NCBI GenBank assembly: GCA_030180135.1
Contig: CM058230.1
Span: 102,043,503-102,107,502 of the forward strand
Source: Orychophragmus violaceus
Lineage: Eukaryota; Streptophyta; Magnoliopsida; Brassicales; Brassicaceae
Direction of reading: 5' to 3'
DNA: 64,000 nucleotides
Position 1 is the first letter of the stretch. Every line of letters begins with the position of its first letter. Under the pieces are notes generated by a model, which did not search any database, was not told the origin of the DNA, and saw only the letters and a program-made list of their open reading frames with translations. Of this stretch, positions 10,300 through 21,329 are shown in pieces. The translations under genes and the position numbers were made by a program.

Positions 10300-12636
10300 C
10301 ATTGCAATATTCTTCTCTGCCGTCTTGTTGAAGAGCTAAGAGCTTATTCCTCACTTCTTTGTCAATGCATTTCAGTAATCGTTGGTCTGTTTGTGGTTCA
10401 TTCCCGTGCTTTCTAGAGTTCTGTTCTCGCCAAATAGAATGCACAGCTGATTGAAATGTGTACCTTAGCAGATACAGAGTTGTGCTTGGGGCTGTGGCAG
10501 ACGATAGGATAGAGATGATACCTTCCCAGTCGCTGGTATAGTTGTTCAGAAGGATGCCTCCGGTCAGAGCTTTCCAGATACTTGAAGTGTAAGAACACTC
10601 AAAAAACAGGTGCGCACGAGTCTCAACCTGGTTCGAACAAAGAACGCAGTTTGGGTTCACATTAGACCAGCTTGCCATTCTTACTCCAGTCGACAATCGA
10701 TCAAGGATGGTGATCCAAAGCATAAATGAGAATTTAGGAGTATGTTGGGGAAACCAGACACAACAACTCCAAGCACAAATGGGGAAAAGCCTCCTTATTT
10801 GCTCCCAACAATGCTTGGTTGAGAACCTGGCCTTAAATGTGTCATCCTTATACCTCCACAAAGCAATATCGCTATGCTCACTAGTTGCCAGCCTTCGCCT
10901 TTTCTCAATCTCATGCTCGATGTCATTCAGCATCTGCACCCTGTGATGGCGCCTTCTATGCTCACATAAAACCTAATGGACTGTGGAAGAGTCAGCTATG
11001 CCAAGGTCAATGAGTCCACGACCACCCAACAGGTCCTTAAGCCGACCAAAAGGCGACCACCAGTCGTACCAGAATGATGTGTTTTTTCCATTGTTTACTT
11101 CCATCTTATGAAGCAGTTTTGCATTCTCTCGGAGCTTGAGGATTTTCCGCCACATCCAAGATCCACTTACGGATTTCTCTCCTAGGGACCAGAAGGAGCC
11201 TTTTCGGATAAGATAGACTTTGATCCAGTTTGCCCAGAGGGATTTGGATGAAGTTATCCGCCATACGATCTTTAGCCCCATAACCAAATTAACTTCTTTC
11301 AAGGGCCTTATGCCAAGTCCACCCTCCTGTTTTGGCTTACAAAGATCATCCCATTTCACCTTAGCCTTCCTCGTGTTCAGTTCTGGTCCTGACCAAATGA
11401 AAGCAGAGCAGAGTTTTTCAATTTCTTATAAACAACTCCTTGGAAGCCTGGATGCAGTTAACCAGAAGTTGGTTAAGCTCATAATCACAGAGTTGATCAA
11501 CTGAAGTCTCCCTGCATACGACAAGAACCTTCCTGTCCAAGATCCCATACGCTTTCGTATTTTCTCAATAAGAGACATATAATCCGACGCAGTCATCCGC
11601 TTAGACAGCAAGGGAAGGCCAAGATAACGTACCGGAAGCTGTCCATTTGCTAGTGCAAAGGTGGAGAGGATGGCGTCTTGATTAAAATCCGAGACACCTG
11701 CCATGAATAGCTTTGATTTCTCAATGCTAATCTTGAGGCATGAGTACTTTGCAAACTTGTTGAAGACATCAAGCACTCCTTCTATTGATCTTTTATTCCC
11801 GTCAGTGAAGACCATTATGTCATCTGCAAAGCATAAATGGGTTAAAGAGATGTTTTGGCACCTGGGGTGGTAGCCAAACTCTTTCCTATTAGCAGCCCTG
11901 TCTAGCATTCTCGAAAGAACATTAACGCAGACAACGAACAAGTAAAGAGAGAATGCACAACCCTGTCTTAAACCCCTTTCACTCTTGAAGAAACCAGCTA
12001 GTTCTCCATTGACTTGAACTGAAAACGAGGCTGTTGAGATTCACAAGTTTATCCAATGTATGAACGGTCCGGAAATTCAAAGCACGCAAAACATTTAATA
12101 GAAATCCCCATTGGAAAGAATCAAAGGCTTTTGATATGTCTATTTGCATTGCACATCTTGGTGAGACTGAGGTCTTGTGATAGTCTTTAACTAACTCTGT
12201 AGCTAATAGGACATTCTCAACCAGGAGCCTGTCTTTGATGAATGCACTTTGGTTCCAAGAGATAAGCTTTGGAAGGATACCTTTGATCCTGTTGGCCAAA
12301 ATCTTAGAGATCACCTTGTATATGACATTACAACAGGAAATGGGCCTGTAATCTTTCATCTCCAGAGCATCCTCTTTCTTTGGGATTAAGGCCAAGATGG
12401 TTGTATTGATTCCTTTGGGTAAGAAGCCCTCGATGAAGAACGATTGAATGGCAGTGGTGAAGTCTTTTCTAATGATGGACCAGGATGCTTTAAAAAACTC
12501 GCTTGTGTACCCGTCAGGCCCCGGCGATTTATCTGAAGGCATACGAAACAGAACCTCTCTAATCTCTTCATCTGTTACTGTTTTTTTGAAGGATATCTCT
12601 GTCTGGATCACTACAGCGAAAGTCCAACAGGGTTTG
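10250..12636 (-). pseudogene. LINE-B ORF2, 3' part (reverse transcriptase to zf-RVT)
   Basis: On the minus strand this continues from the part at 19270-20564. Motifs in order are SDKSPGPDGYTSEFF, YRPISCCNVIYK, QIDISKAFDSFQW, the catalytic FADDIMVF, YLGLPLLSKRM, and the C-terminal zf-RVT/RNase H-adjacent domain (FMLWITILDRLSTG, CVLCSNQVETRAHLFFEC). The frame is broken several times: an extra A in the A-run at about 12583-12590, a frameshift and stop near 12030-12060, a TAA at 11426-11428, and further shifts near 11360 and 10940-10970. The final segment ends at TAA 10250. Confidence 0.88.
12632..12636. repeat. Left target duplication of the Gypsy element (GTTTG)
   Basis: The 5 bp outside the left LTR are GTTTG; outside the right LTR (19270-19274) they are GTCTG. 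One C-to-T change separates them. In LINE-B coding order the unmutated copy is CAGAC. Confidence 0.75.
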
Positions 12637-13828
12637 TGATAGGGTCAGGTTTTAATCATATTCTACTGCAAGTGCACAGATAAGTGATTGTAGTATATAG
12701 GGTATCGAATCCACAGAGACTCTGGTCTCGATAGATAAAGAACCGTAGTAATTTAAACTAAGAAGAAAACAGATGTGAAGTAAACTAAAAAGCAATGCGA
12801 GAAAGTAAATCAATAGCAGGATTGGTTGTGAAAGCAGTTAATTAAAGGCGCTAAGTCTAGGGTGTTCTCAGGAAATCAGACAAGCAGACAAATCAATCAG
12901 TCAGGATCTAATTAAGGACAGTTCTAGAACTCAAATCACGGATATAGAATTAACCAAATCTCTTTGCGAGAATTCTCTAAGTCTAAGTGCAGTAATCCAA
13001 ATTCCTTTGCAATTACTAACAGATTAAATCAGCATTAATTTCAAGTTCGATATGTTCACAATTAAACTAAACCAAATTCCTTTGCGAGAAGTTTAATTGC
13101 TCAACCTAAATAGTTCAGATTCTAAACCACACTATCGTGTCGTATTTAGCAACCTAAGATCTAGATTCTAATTGATCAGGTTAGAACTAGCTTTAAGCAC
13201 AATTTAGTTCGAAGAACATTCTATTCATGTGAATCCTTAACTGAATTAAACAAGTCTAGCAAGTCATGAAATCCTTAATGAGAAACCCTAAACCTAACTA
13301 TGAATCTACTCATACATAGAATATGAAAGCATAATCAATGAATAAATAGATTGCATATAAGAAATCTAATAGATAAAGGGGTTCGAGATCTTCTCCAAAA
13401 TAGATGAAGTACATGATTAGATCAGCCCCAAAAGCTCTAAAAATCTCTTAGCTCTAAGTATGAAAGCGTATGTAAAATAAACACCAAAATCCTAATTATA
13501 TAGGCTTAATCTCGGCTGGGGCTTCTTTGTAAATATTGGAAACTTCTGGGCCAAAGTGCAAAATCTTCAATCTTCATTAAACCGCCGCGTCGGCCCATCT
13601 CGCTAGTGTGTCGATCGACACCAAAGGTGTGTCGATCGATGCATGATCTCAAAATCGGACAGTGAGCTCAATCTCTCGGCCAAACACTCCAAAAATCCCA
13701 AAATGCTCTAATATCTCCAATTCTGCTCCAAACCTGATTATACTTGTAATAGACTCTAAAAGAACACAAAAGAACACTAAAACACAATTATATCATGGCA
13801 TAAAACCGGTAAAAACCATGATATATCA
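12637..13828 (-). repeat. Gypsy 3' LTR
   Basis: The copy distal to the primer site, hence the 3' LTR for minus-strand transcription. It carries the palindromic TGTGTCGATCGACACC motif near 13608-13640. Confidence 0.9.
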
Positions 13829-15168
13829 ACTCCCCCACACTTAGCCTTTGCTTGCCCTCAAGCAAAACAGAGAACTAGAATGTAGTGAAGAGGTTTGAAA
13901 ACTCTTCAGAAACTCTTTTCATCTTAGAAGCAGCAACACTCAGATTCCCCTTAGTAAACCACATGAAAGAATCAACCTGCAGACATCAAGACCAACATAT
14001 ACTTCCCCCACACTTAGCAACTGTCCTAAGTAAACTCCACAATCACATTCACGCATTCAAATTCTCCCTACTAACTTCTGCAAGTATTTAAGTGTGGTCT
14101 CACCTAAGGAGTATCGATCAAAGGCACATGGACTCTTACCTTATCAGCTCTAGACCACCATACTATCTTTCTCTAGTCCCTTTCTTCTCTTTTCCCTTCC
14201 TTAGCATTCTGATTTTTCCCCATTGGGTATCATTTTATTTTTTTTATCAGTGCTCTTCCCGTTAAGGGGTGTACTTTGGACACATTCCATGGATGCACAG
14301 GATATGAAAGTTGTAACTACCATTCCCATGACCACTTCGGAGTTACTAACTCATCCTCAGTTTATTATCTTTTTTTTTTATGGAAGGGGAGAAGGGAACT
14401 AAATAGGACAGGTTTACAGGCTGTGTCAAAACTAACAAGAGAATCCGACAGAAAGTATAACAAGCCCTTAGGTGAGAAAATCTAAGTCAGTATTAAGTTG
14501 AAGTCAGTAAAAGGATCCTCTGATACCTGAAGTGATGTGGGTGTCCTCAGTAGGTTGATCCATGTCTGGGTTTTCTAATAGTCAGAGATAATCTGCAGCT
14601 TCATCCCAATGGTCACTTAAGTTCCTGCAAGTGCTGCTAATCTTCTCAAAAAATCATTGTTTCTTACTTAAAAGTTTTGACTCAATAAAACAAATTTTTA
14701 AATTTTAACTGACTCTAAGAAAACAAAAAGAAAGAAGTTAGTAGAACCTCCCCCACACTTAAGACACACTGTCCCCAGTAGTGTCAAGCGAAGGATTGGC
14801 AAAAAGAAAGAAAATTTGTTTAAGGGATGGTTAAGCTCTGTCGGATTTTACCTCTGTCGCTAAGGCATCGATCGTTGCACTAGGTGCATCGACCGTTGCT
14901 AGGCGATTTTTCGTGTATGATCGATCGTTGCTCAGGACCGCAACGATCGTTGCAATGCGATTTTGATCGTGTTGTGACGATCGACACAATGGTGTGTCGA
15001 TCGACGCACTGCGATTTGTCTGAGATCTGCAAACAAAAACTCACCAAAACCAGAAACAAAACGTAAAATCCTACAAAAACTCTAAAATAAAAATGCAAAA
15101 ACGAAAACAGTGGGTTGCCTCCCACTCAGCGCTTGTTTAACGTCAATAGCTTGACCGGACGAACAAGA
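13829..15168 (-). other. Gypsy 3' internal non-coding region with polypurine tract
   Basis: No reading frame with pol similarity. The tract next to the LTR reads AAGTGTGGGGGAGT on the minus strand (about 13829-13845), a plausible plus-strand primer site. A second G-rich/C-rich segment (CTCCCCCACACTTAAG) occurs near 14750. CGATCGA-type palindromes cluster at 14866-15010. Confidence 0.7.
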
Positions 15169-17817
15169 TCAGTTTGCTGGAGATCCTGACAGAGACTTTG
15201 ATTGCCTCTGTGCAAGCCTCCTCATCCATGGCGGAGAATAAGCTGTATCAGAATGATCCTGTCCAAGAAAAGAAGAAGTAAACTGCTCTCCAGGATCCAA
15301 AACCGTAGTGTGACTTGACTGCTCATCATCTCCATCCATAATGGTAAAGGTTTGCCCATCTATCAGTGGCTTGCGCAGCTTGTCCATCTCAAAGTGCAGC
15401 GGCTCATCTCCCAGGTGGAGGTCTATCAGACTGTGTCTAACATCTATTACTGCTCCCGCTGTAGCCAAGAATGGTCTTCCAAGTATCAACGCATCATCAG
15501 GATCACTGTCATACTTCAGCACTAAGAAGTCTGTTGGAACTAAATAGTTTCCAACTCTCACCGGGACGTCCTCAAGGAGTCCTTCCGGAAATCGTATTGA
15601 CTGATCAGCTAGGACAAGAGAGGTCCTAGTAGGAGAAAAATCCAGCATACCCAGCTTCTCTGCCACAGAATATGACATAAGACTTACAGCAGCTCCCAAA
15701 TCACAAAGAGAGCGCCTAAAACTATCCTCGAAGATAGAACAACTTAGCATAAAAATCCCAGGATCAGGGAGCTTCTTGGGAACCTTGGTTAACAGAACAT
15801 CACTTATCTGTTGAGGGACTACAATCACCCAATATTTCAGCTCTTCATCCAAAGGCAACATCTTGTTCAAGTACCTCTGCACACATGGGTGATAAGGTGG
15901 ATCATCAGAAGATGAAATTTCTTCCAACTCTTCACCAATATCCTCTAGCTGCTTAAGCTCTTCAATATCCTGCTTAATCACTTCAGATACTGAGGGATAT
16001 AGTCTAGTGAATTGTGCATAAATATCCTCCTGAGTGATCTCAGAAACTCCACGGAATAAGCGATCAATCTCCAAATTTGCGTCAATGCCATCATCATTCG
16101 GCGAGTCCGTCTGCTCACGACCTGCATCGACCGACACTAGGTGTGTGTCGATCGATGCAACACTGTTTTCACAGTTTTCACCCGAGAGATTTTCTCCAAA
16201 ATCCGAAAATTCAACCTCTTCTACCAACTCAGCTGTGCTTAGCTCAAATCCTTCACCTAGGTGAGATCCATCATCAATGTACACAAACCATGCCTTAATA
16301 TGGGTGTCTGCCACTCCTTTTCCCTTCATAGAACTGGAAATCTGATTCACCTGAGTATCCAACTGCTTCATATGAGTGTTCAAAGACTCAACCTTTCCAT
16401 TGAGATCCTCATAGACAGCATCCAACTTCTTATTGCAGTCTACAGAAATCTTGGTCTGACTCTCCAACAGCTGTTCCATCATTGCCTCCATCTTACTCTC
16501 ATGAGCAGTGGCTGCAGGAGGAGTCTGATAAGATGAAGATCCATAGGTTCTCTGAGTACCTTGTCCAAAAGGTTTCTGAAAACCACTAGTCTGTCCAAAG
16601 CTAGAAGAGTTCTGATTGCCTGCGAAGGAACTCTTTTGTCCTCCATTGAAGAATCTGTTTCCCTGCTGATTACCAAATCTATTACCTTGGAAACCAGATC
16701 CTCCAATGTAATTCACATCTTCTTCCTGATTGTCCTCCTCAGTCTGAATTACCTCTACATCTTGAGCAAAGTGGACAGCCTTCTTACTAGCCAGGAGATT
16801 GCAAATTGTGTCCAGCTTAGATCTAAATCCAGCCATCTCTGAATTCTCTACACTTCCACCAGATTTCTTCCTCTTATCATCCATAGTCTTGCAACTGTTG
16901 CTGCTCACTAAGTTCTCAATCAACTGCTTAGCTTGTGCAGAAGTCCTAGTGTTGAAGTTTGCATTACTGGAGTTATCCAGCGCAGACTGATATGGAAGAT
17001 CTATGCCTCTGAAGAAGATACCTAGCAATGTGACCTCAGTGAATCCATGGTGTGGGCAGTCACGCTGGTACTTCCTGAATCTCATCCAGGCAGCTTTTAA
17101 AGGCTCCACAGGGCCTTGGGAAAATTGCAGAATGTCCTGTCTGGACTGATCCGAGCGCGCATCATCGTAGAAATGTCTCCGAAACTCACCCTTCAGGGCT
17201 GCCCAAGTGGTAAACTGACCAGGTGCCAGTTGCTTCAGCCATGCAGCAGCGTCTCCAGCGAGACTGTATGAAAAGAGTTTGAGAAATAGGTAATCCTGGC
17301 AAACTCCATCATACTTCATGCCAGTGATTATATCCTCAAACTGATCAATGTGATCCATAGGCTGCTCCGTTGGATGTCCATGGAAAGCATTTTTTCTCAT
17401 CAGCGAGTAGTAGATGGTCTTGATCTCAAAATCGTCCCTCTCAAAACCAGGAAGTACTAGAGCTGACCGGTTTGCATGAAACTCATCCGGTCTGTTGTAG
17501 TCAGCTAAAGTCCTCTCATGGACAACCATCTGTCTACCTTGGTTCTGTCCTTGCGCCTGCAGCTGTGGTTGTGGTTCAGGTTCCTCAACCTCAGGGATCA
17601 CACGTCCCTCAGCATCAATCCTCTGCCCAGCAGCATTGTAAGGATTGTTTTGCGGATCCCTCAGGATACCTTGAGCATCGGCTATCAGAATCAAACGTTC
17701 ACGTACCATCCTTGCTCTTCTTTCTCTTTTGTTAGTCCTCTCTAGTCGTCCAAGTTCTTCAAGTCCGAGATTAACGAGGTTCAAGTTCTGATTACTTCTA
17801 GTTTCACGCGTCTGCAT
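15169..17817 (-). CDS. Gypsy gag and aspartic-protease-like polyprotein (882 aa)
   Basis: This uninterrupted frame is the structural protein of the element. Residues about 130-280 match a retrotransposon Gag core (HIDQFEDIITGMKYDGVCQD, LFSYSLAGDAAAWLKQL, FRRHFYDD). A Gly/Asn/Phe-rich linker and a predicted coiled coil follow. The C-terminal third has a retropepsin-like region with CDLGAAVSLMSYSVAEKLG (about residue 705; DLGA instead of DTGA or DSGA, as is common in Athila-type elements) and LILGRPFLATAGAVIDV. The stop lies at 15169; no pol follows. It would package RNA, but copying would depend on enzymes from other elements. A short SIDTHLVSVDAG segment is the coding version of the dispersed CGATCGA motif. 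Confidence 0.9.
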   Translation of the reverse strand: MQTRETRSNQNLNLVNLGLEELGRLERTNKRERRARMVRERLILIADAQGILRDPQNNPYNAAGQRIDAEGRVIPEVEEPEPQPQLQAQGQNQGRQMVVHERTLADYNRPDEFHANRSALVLPGFERDDFEIKTIYYSLMRKNAFHGHPTEQPMDHIDQFEDIITGMKYDGVCQDYLFLKLFSYSLAGDAAAWLKQLAPGQFTTWAALKGEFRRHFYDDARSDQSRQDILQFSQGPVEPLKAAWMRFRKYQRDCPHHGFTEVTLLGIFFRGIDLPYQSALDNSSNANFNTRTSAQAKQLIENLVSSNSCKTMDDKRKKSGGSVENSEMAGFRSKLDTICNLLASKKAVHFAQDVEVIQTEEDNQEEDVNYIGGSGFQGNRFGNQQGNRFFNGGQKSSFAGNQNSSSFGQTSGFQKPFGQGTQRTYGSSSYQTPPAATAHESKMEAMMEQLLESQTKISVDCNKKLDAVYEDLNGKVESLNTHMKQLDTQVNQISSSMKGKGVADTHIKAWFVYIDDGSHLGEGFELSTAELVEEVEFSDFGENLSGENCENSVASIDTHLVSVDAGREQTDSPNDDGIDANLEIDRLFRGVSEITQEDIYAQFTRLYPSVSEVIKQDIEELKQLEDIGEELEEISSSDDPPYHPCVQRYLNKMLPLDEELKYWVIVVPQQISDVLLTKVPKKLPDPGIFMLSCSIFEDSFRRSLCDLGAAVSLMSYSVAEKLGMLDFSPTRTSLVLADQSIRFPEGLLEDVPVRVGNYLVPTDFLVLKYDSDPDDALILGRPFLATAGAVIDVRHSLIDLHLGDEPLHFEMDKLRKPLIDGQTFTIMDGDDEQSSHTTVLDPGEQFTSSFLGQDHSDTAYSPPWMRRLAQRQSKSLSGSPAN

Positions 17818-18061
17818 AAACTGTTTGTAATCGTCAATAAACGATCGATGCTATCAGTGCAACGATCGATTCAATCTCGGAATCGCCTAGTGACGATCGA
17901 CACAAAAGGTGCAACGATCGACGCAAAGCGAAATCGGTACCTGCGACAGAGAGAAAACAGAGAAAAATTAGTTACTAAAAATAAAAATAAAAGTAAAACG
18001 AAACAAAAAATAAAAATCCTAGTAGAAACCCTAAGTTCGATCCTATCGAAGACTCTAAGAG

Positions 18062-18080
18062 TCCCCGGCAACGGCGACAA
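18062..18080 (-). promoter_or_regulatory. Primer binding site (tRNA-Asp type) of the Gypsy element
   Basis: The minus strand reads TGTCGCCGTTGCCGGGGA, one mismatch from the complement of the plant tRNA-Asp 3' end including CCA. It lies 5 nt from the LTR edge. Confidence 0.85.
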
Positions 18081-18085
18081 AAACT

Positions 18086-19269
18086 TGATAGGGTCAGGTT
18101 TTAATCCTATTCTACTGCAAGTGCACAGATAAGTGATTGTAGTATATAGGGTATCGAATCCACAAAGACTCTGGTCTCGATAGATAAAGAACCGTATGAA
18201 TTTAAACTAAGAAGAAAATAGATGTGAAGTAAACTAAAAAGCAATGCGAGAAAGTAAATCAATAGCAGGATTGGTTGTGAAAGCAGTTAATTAAAGGCGC
18301 TAAGTCTAGGGTGTTCTCAGGAAATCAGACAAGCAGACAAATCAATCAGTCATGATCTAATTAAGGACAGTTCTAGAACTCAAATCACGAATATAGAATT
18401 AACCAAATCTCTTTGCGAGAATTCTCTAAGTCTAAGTGCAGTAATCCAAATTCCTTTGCAATTACTAACAGATTAAACCAGCATTAATTTCAAGTTCGAT
18501 ATGTTCACAATTAAACTAAACCAAATTCCTTTGCGAGAAGTTTAATTGCTCAACCTAAATAGTTCAGATTCTAAACCACACTCTCGTGTCGTATTTAGCA
18601 ACCTAAGATCTAGATTCTAATTGATCAGGTTAGAACTAGCTTTAAGCACAATTTAGATCGAAGAACATTCTATTCATGTGAATCCTTAACTGAATTAAAC
18701 AAGTCTAGAAATTCATGAAATCCTTAATGAGCAACCCTAAACCTAACTATGAATAAATAGAATATGAAAGCATAATCAATGAATAAATAGATTGCATATA
18801 AGAAATTAAATAGATAAAGGGGTTCGAAATCTTCTCCAAAATATATGAAGTACAGGATTAGATCAGCCCCAAAAGCTCTAAAAATCTCTTAGCTCTAAGT
18901 ATGAAAGTGTATGTAAAATAAACACCAAAATCCTAATTATATAGGCTTAATCTCGGCTGGGGCTTCTTTGTAAATATTGGAAATTTCTGGGCCAAAGTGC
19001 AAAATCTTCAATCTTCATTAAACCGCCGCGTCGGCCTATCTCGCTAGTGTGTCGATCGACACCAAAGGTGTGTCGATCGATGCATGATCTCAAAATCGGA
19101 CAGTGAGCTCAATCTCTCGGCCAAACACTCCAAAAATCCCAAAATGCTCCAATATCTCCAATTCTGCTCCAAACCTGATTATACCTGTAATAGACTCTAA
19201 AAGAACACAAAAGAACACTAAAACACAATTATATCATGGCATAAAACCGGTAAAAACCATGATATATCA
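18086..19269 (-). repeat. Gypsy 5' LTR
   Basis: Adjacent to the primer binding site, so the promoter-bearing LTR for minus-strand transcription. It lacks 8 bp present in the other LTR near 13306. Confidence 0.9.
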
Positions 19270-20564
19270 GTCTGCAGCTCATCAACGTCCACACCTTCAA
19301 AATCCAGAGGGGTATGTGCAAGAAAATCATGGAAAAAACACTCTGCTTCTGCCTTGATTTCCACCTCACTTGTAACAATTTCACCCGAAGAGCATTTAAT
19401 TTCTCTTATTGCATTCTGGTTCTCTCTTACTTTGATGGATGTGTGAAAAGCTTTATGTTTGCGATCCCCTACTCTCAACCAATGGATTTTAGATCCTTGT
19501 TTCAAAAAATTCTCTTCCAAATCACTTATTCATTGCCATCTCTTTTGAGCAATTACCTCCTCTCTAATATTTTCTTTCGATGGATTTTCCATTGTTTTCT
19601 CCTACTTTCGACAAAGATCATCCAGTGCCTCCTTGGCTTTTAGCTGCAAACCTCCTAACCTGTTTTTACTCAGGTCACAGATATGTTGTTTCAGCCCTTT
19701 AATCTTCTTACCGAGTCTAAACAGAGCAGATGTGGAGTGAAACAAGGCGCTTGTGTCTTGCCAATACTTACTGACCAATGGAACAAACTCAGGATCTTTA
19801 GAAATGACATTAGCAAATTTGAAAGGTTTGCGTTTAGTCGTCGTTTCCGCCTTTAAGTAGAATCTGCAACGCATATGGTCCGAACAACCACCAGACTCAA
19901 ATACCCCATATGCATGAGTGTATTGATGCAGCCAGATATCATTGATCAGGATCCTATCTAGTTTTTTGCAAATAAGCATGTCTTCTCGCTTATTGCACCA
20001 AGTAAACTTTGCCCCATGATACTTCATATCAGATAAGCTACAATGTCGCACAACATCATCAAACTCACGCATACCTGAACTGACAACCGGATTAGAGACA
20101 TGATCCGAGTGTTCGTCCAATGCCAAATTTTCATTAAAGTCCCCCATCACTATCCATGCTTTACCTTTGAACAGACCCGAGTCATGGTGATTCTTTAGGT
20201 CATTCCACAAGGTTTTCCTTGTTTCAGCCAGGTTCATTGCATAAAAAAATGTACATAAAAACTCCTCAGTGTTACCCTCCAAGAGAACAGAGACTGTGAT
20301 AAGCTGGTCACTCTTAAATATAGGAGTAAGTCTAACCGTTGGTCCCCAAACAACCCATATACGACCCCTATTGCTCTCTTCATAGTTATCCATGTTAGAC
20401 CATCCCTTGAAAACCGTAGAAATGATCTTCTTTGCCTTTCTTTCTTTCACCCTAGTTTCCAGCAAGCATCCAAACTGCAAATCCTTACTTTTAATCCACT
20501 TATTTACAACAGTGTGTTTATTTTTCTTGTTAAATCCTCTAACGTTCCAGAAAAAACCTGTCAT
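19270..20564 (-). pseudogene. LINE-B ORF2, 5' part (endonuclease)
   Basis: ATG at 20564 begins MTGFFWNVRGFNKKNK, an L1-type endonuclease that retains GDFNEN and SDHMRC-type motifs; the fragment ends in the linker before the reverse transcriptase, cut by the Gypsy element at 19270. The same frame is stopped twice, TAG at 19602-19604 and TGA near 19536; both look like C:G-to-T:A changes of CAG and TGG. The frame resumes at 12636 beyond the Gypsy insert. The stop of ORF1 overlaps this start as ATGA. Confidence 0.88.
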
Positions 20565-20671
20565 TGGGAGGCATTTCTAGTATTTCTCCGATTAGTATGA
20601 CTAATCGCTTCTCTGCTCTGCTTATTCAAACCGTCACCAAGGACCTTATGGTTTGTCTTTGAAGCTCTGGG

Positions 20672-20676
20672 GAGGT
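20672..20676. repeat. Left target duplication of the Copia element (GAGGT)
   Basis: GAGGT here and at 28475-28479 flank the Copia LTRs exactly. Confidence 0.9.
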
Positions 20677-21313
20677 TGTTGGAATTATGTCCAGTAATCT
20701 CTGTACTGTCTCTAGAAAGTAAGAGTATGTCAATGATCAGACATAAGTCATATAATACTGGGGGTCATGATGACTTGCTAGAGTCCGCTCATGATCTATA
20801 AGTCTTGGACTTATTGCCTTTATTATATGATCCCATATGGGTCACACGCCTAAGCTAACAGGAAACTATGAGGAAACGGCTTAGCAGAAGTACGGTAAAA
20901 GTGCTAGGCATTTACCGAACTTAGAGAGAGATTAATGGGTCTGATTAAATCTGAGGAATTTAATTAGACTGGGAATTTGGGCCCAAAAGCCCAAAAGAAT
21001 TAGAGAAGGGTTTTATAAATAAAACCAAGCCTAATTCTCTCTTTCCTAACCCTCCCTAGGCGCCGAAAACTCTCTCTCTCTGCGGCCTCTCTCTGCTCGG
21101 TCTAGCAGCCATTTTCTGTGATTGCGTGTGTGAGCCTTTGGAGGATCCATCTCTTGGTGGTTCTGCTGATCTCTGACCTTACCTCCCATTCCGCTGCATA
21201 AACAAGGTAAAAGGTGAGATCCATTAAGTTTCTAAATAAGAGAACCTAGATCTGCATGTTTAGTAGGATGAATCAATTGAGAATTGAATCAGGAAACACT
21301 AAACGATCCAACA
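20677..21313 (+). repeat. Copia 5' LTR
   Basis: 637 bp, TG...CA ends, followed by one G and then the primer binding site. It holds a CT-rich stretch near 21065-21105 after TTTATAAATAAAACC, plausibly the core promoter and start region. Confidence 0.95.
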
Positions 21314-21314
21314 G

Positions 21315-21329
21315 TGGTATCAGAGCCAT
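21315..21329 (+). promoter_or_regulatory. Copia primer binding site (tRNA-iMet)
   Basis: TGGTATCAGAGCCAT, complementary to the 3' end of initiator tRNA-Met, one base inside the LTR. Confidence 0.95.

Larger units (their letters stand above)
12637..19269 (-). mobile_element. Non-autonomous Ty3/Gypsy retrotransposon with gag-protease only
   Basis: Two LTRs of about 1.19 kb (12637-13828 and 18086-19269) start and end TGATATATCA...CCTATCA on the minus strand. The primer site next to the 18086 LTR matches the 3' end of tRNA-Asp except for one base, which sets transcription leftwards. A G-rich polypurine tract (about 13829-13845) flanks the other LTR. The single coding region is gag with a protease-like end; no integrase, reverse transcriptase or RNase H is present in the remaining 1.3 kb, so it must be mobilised by a partner. 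tRNA-Asp priming and the gag type suggest an Athila-like lineage (inference). The LTRs differ by roughly two dozen substitutions plus one 8-bp indel by eye, about 2%. Confidence 0.9.

Noticed and set aside
13600..19090. CRISPR-like array from repeated CGATCGA motifs
   Set aside because: Copies are irregularly spaced, partly coding and inside a retrotransposon of a plant genome.
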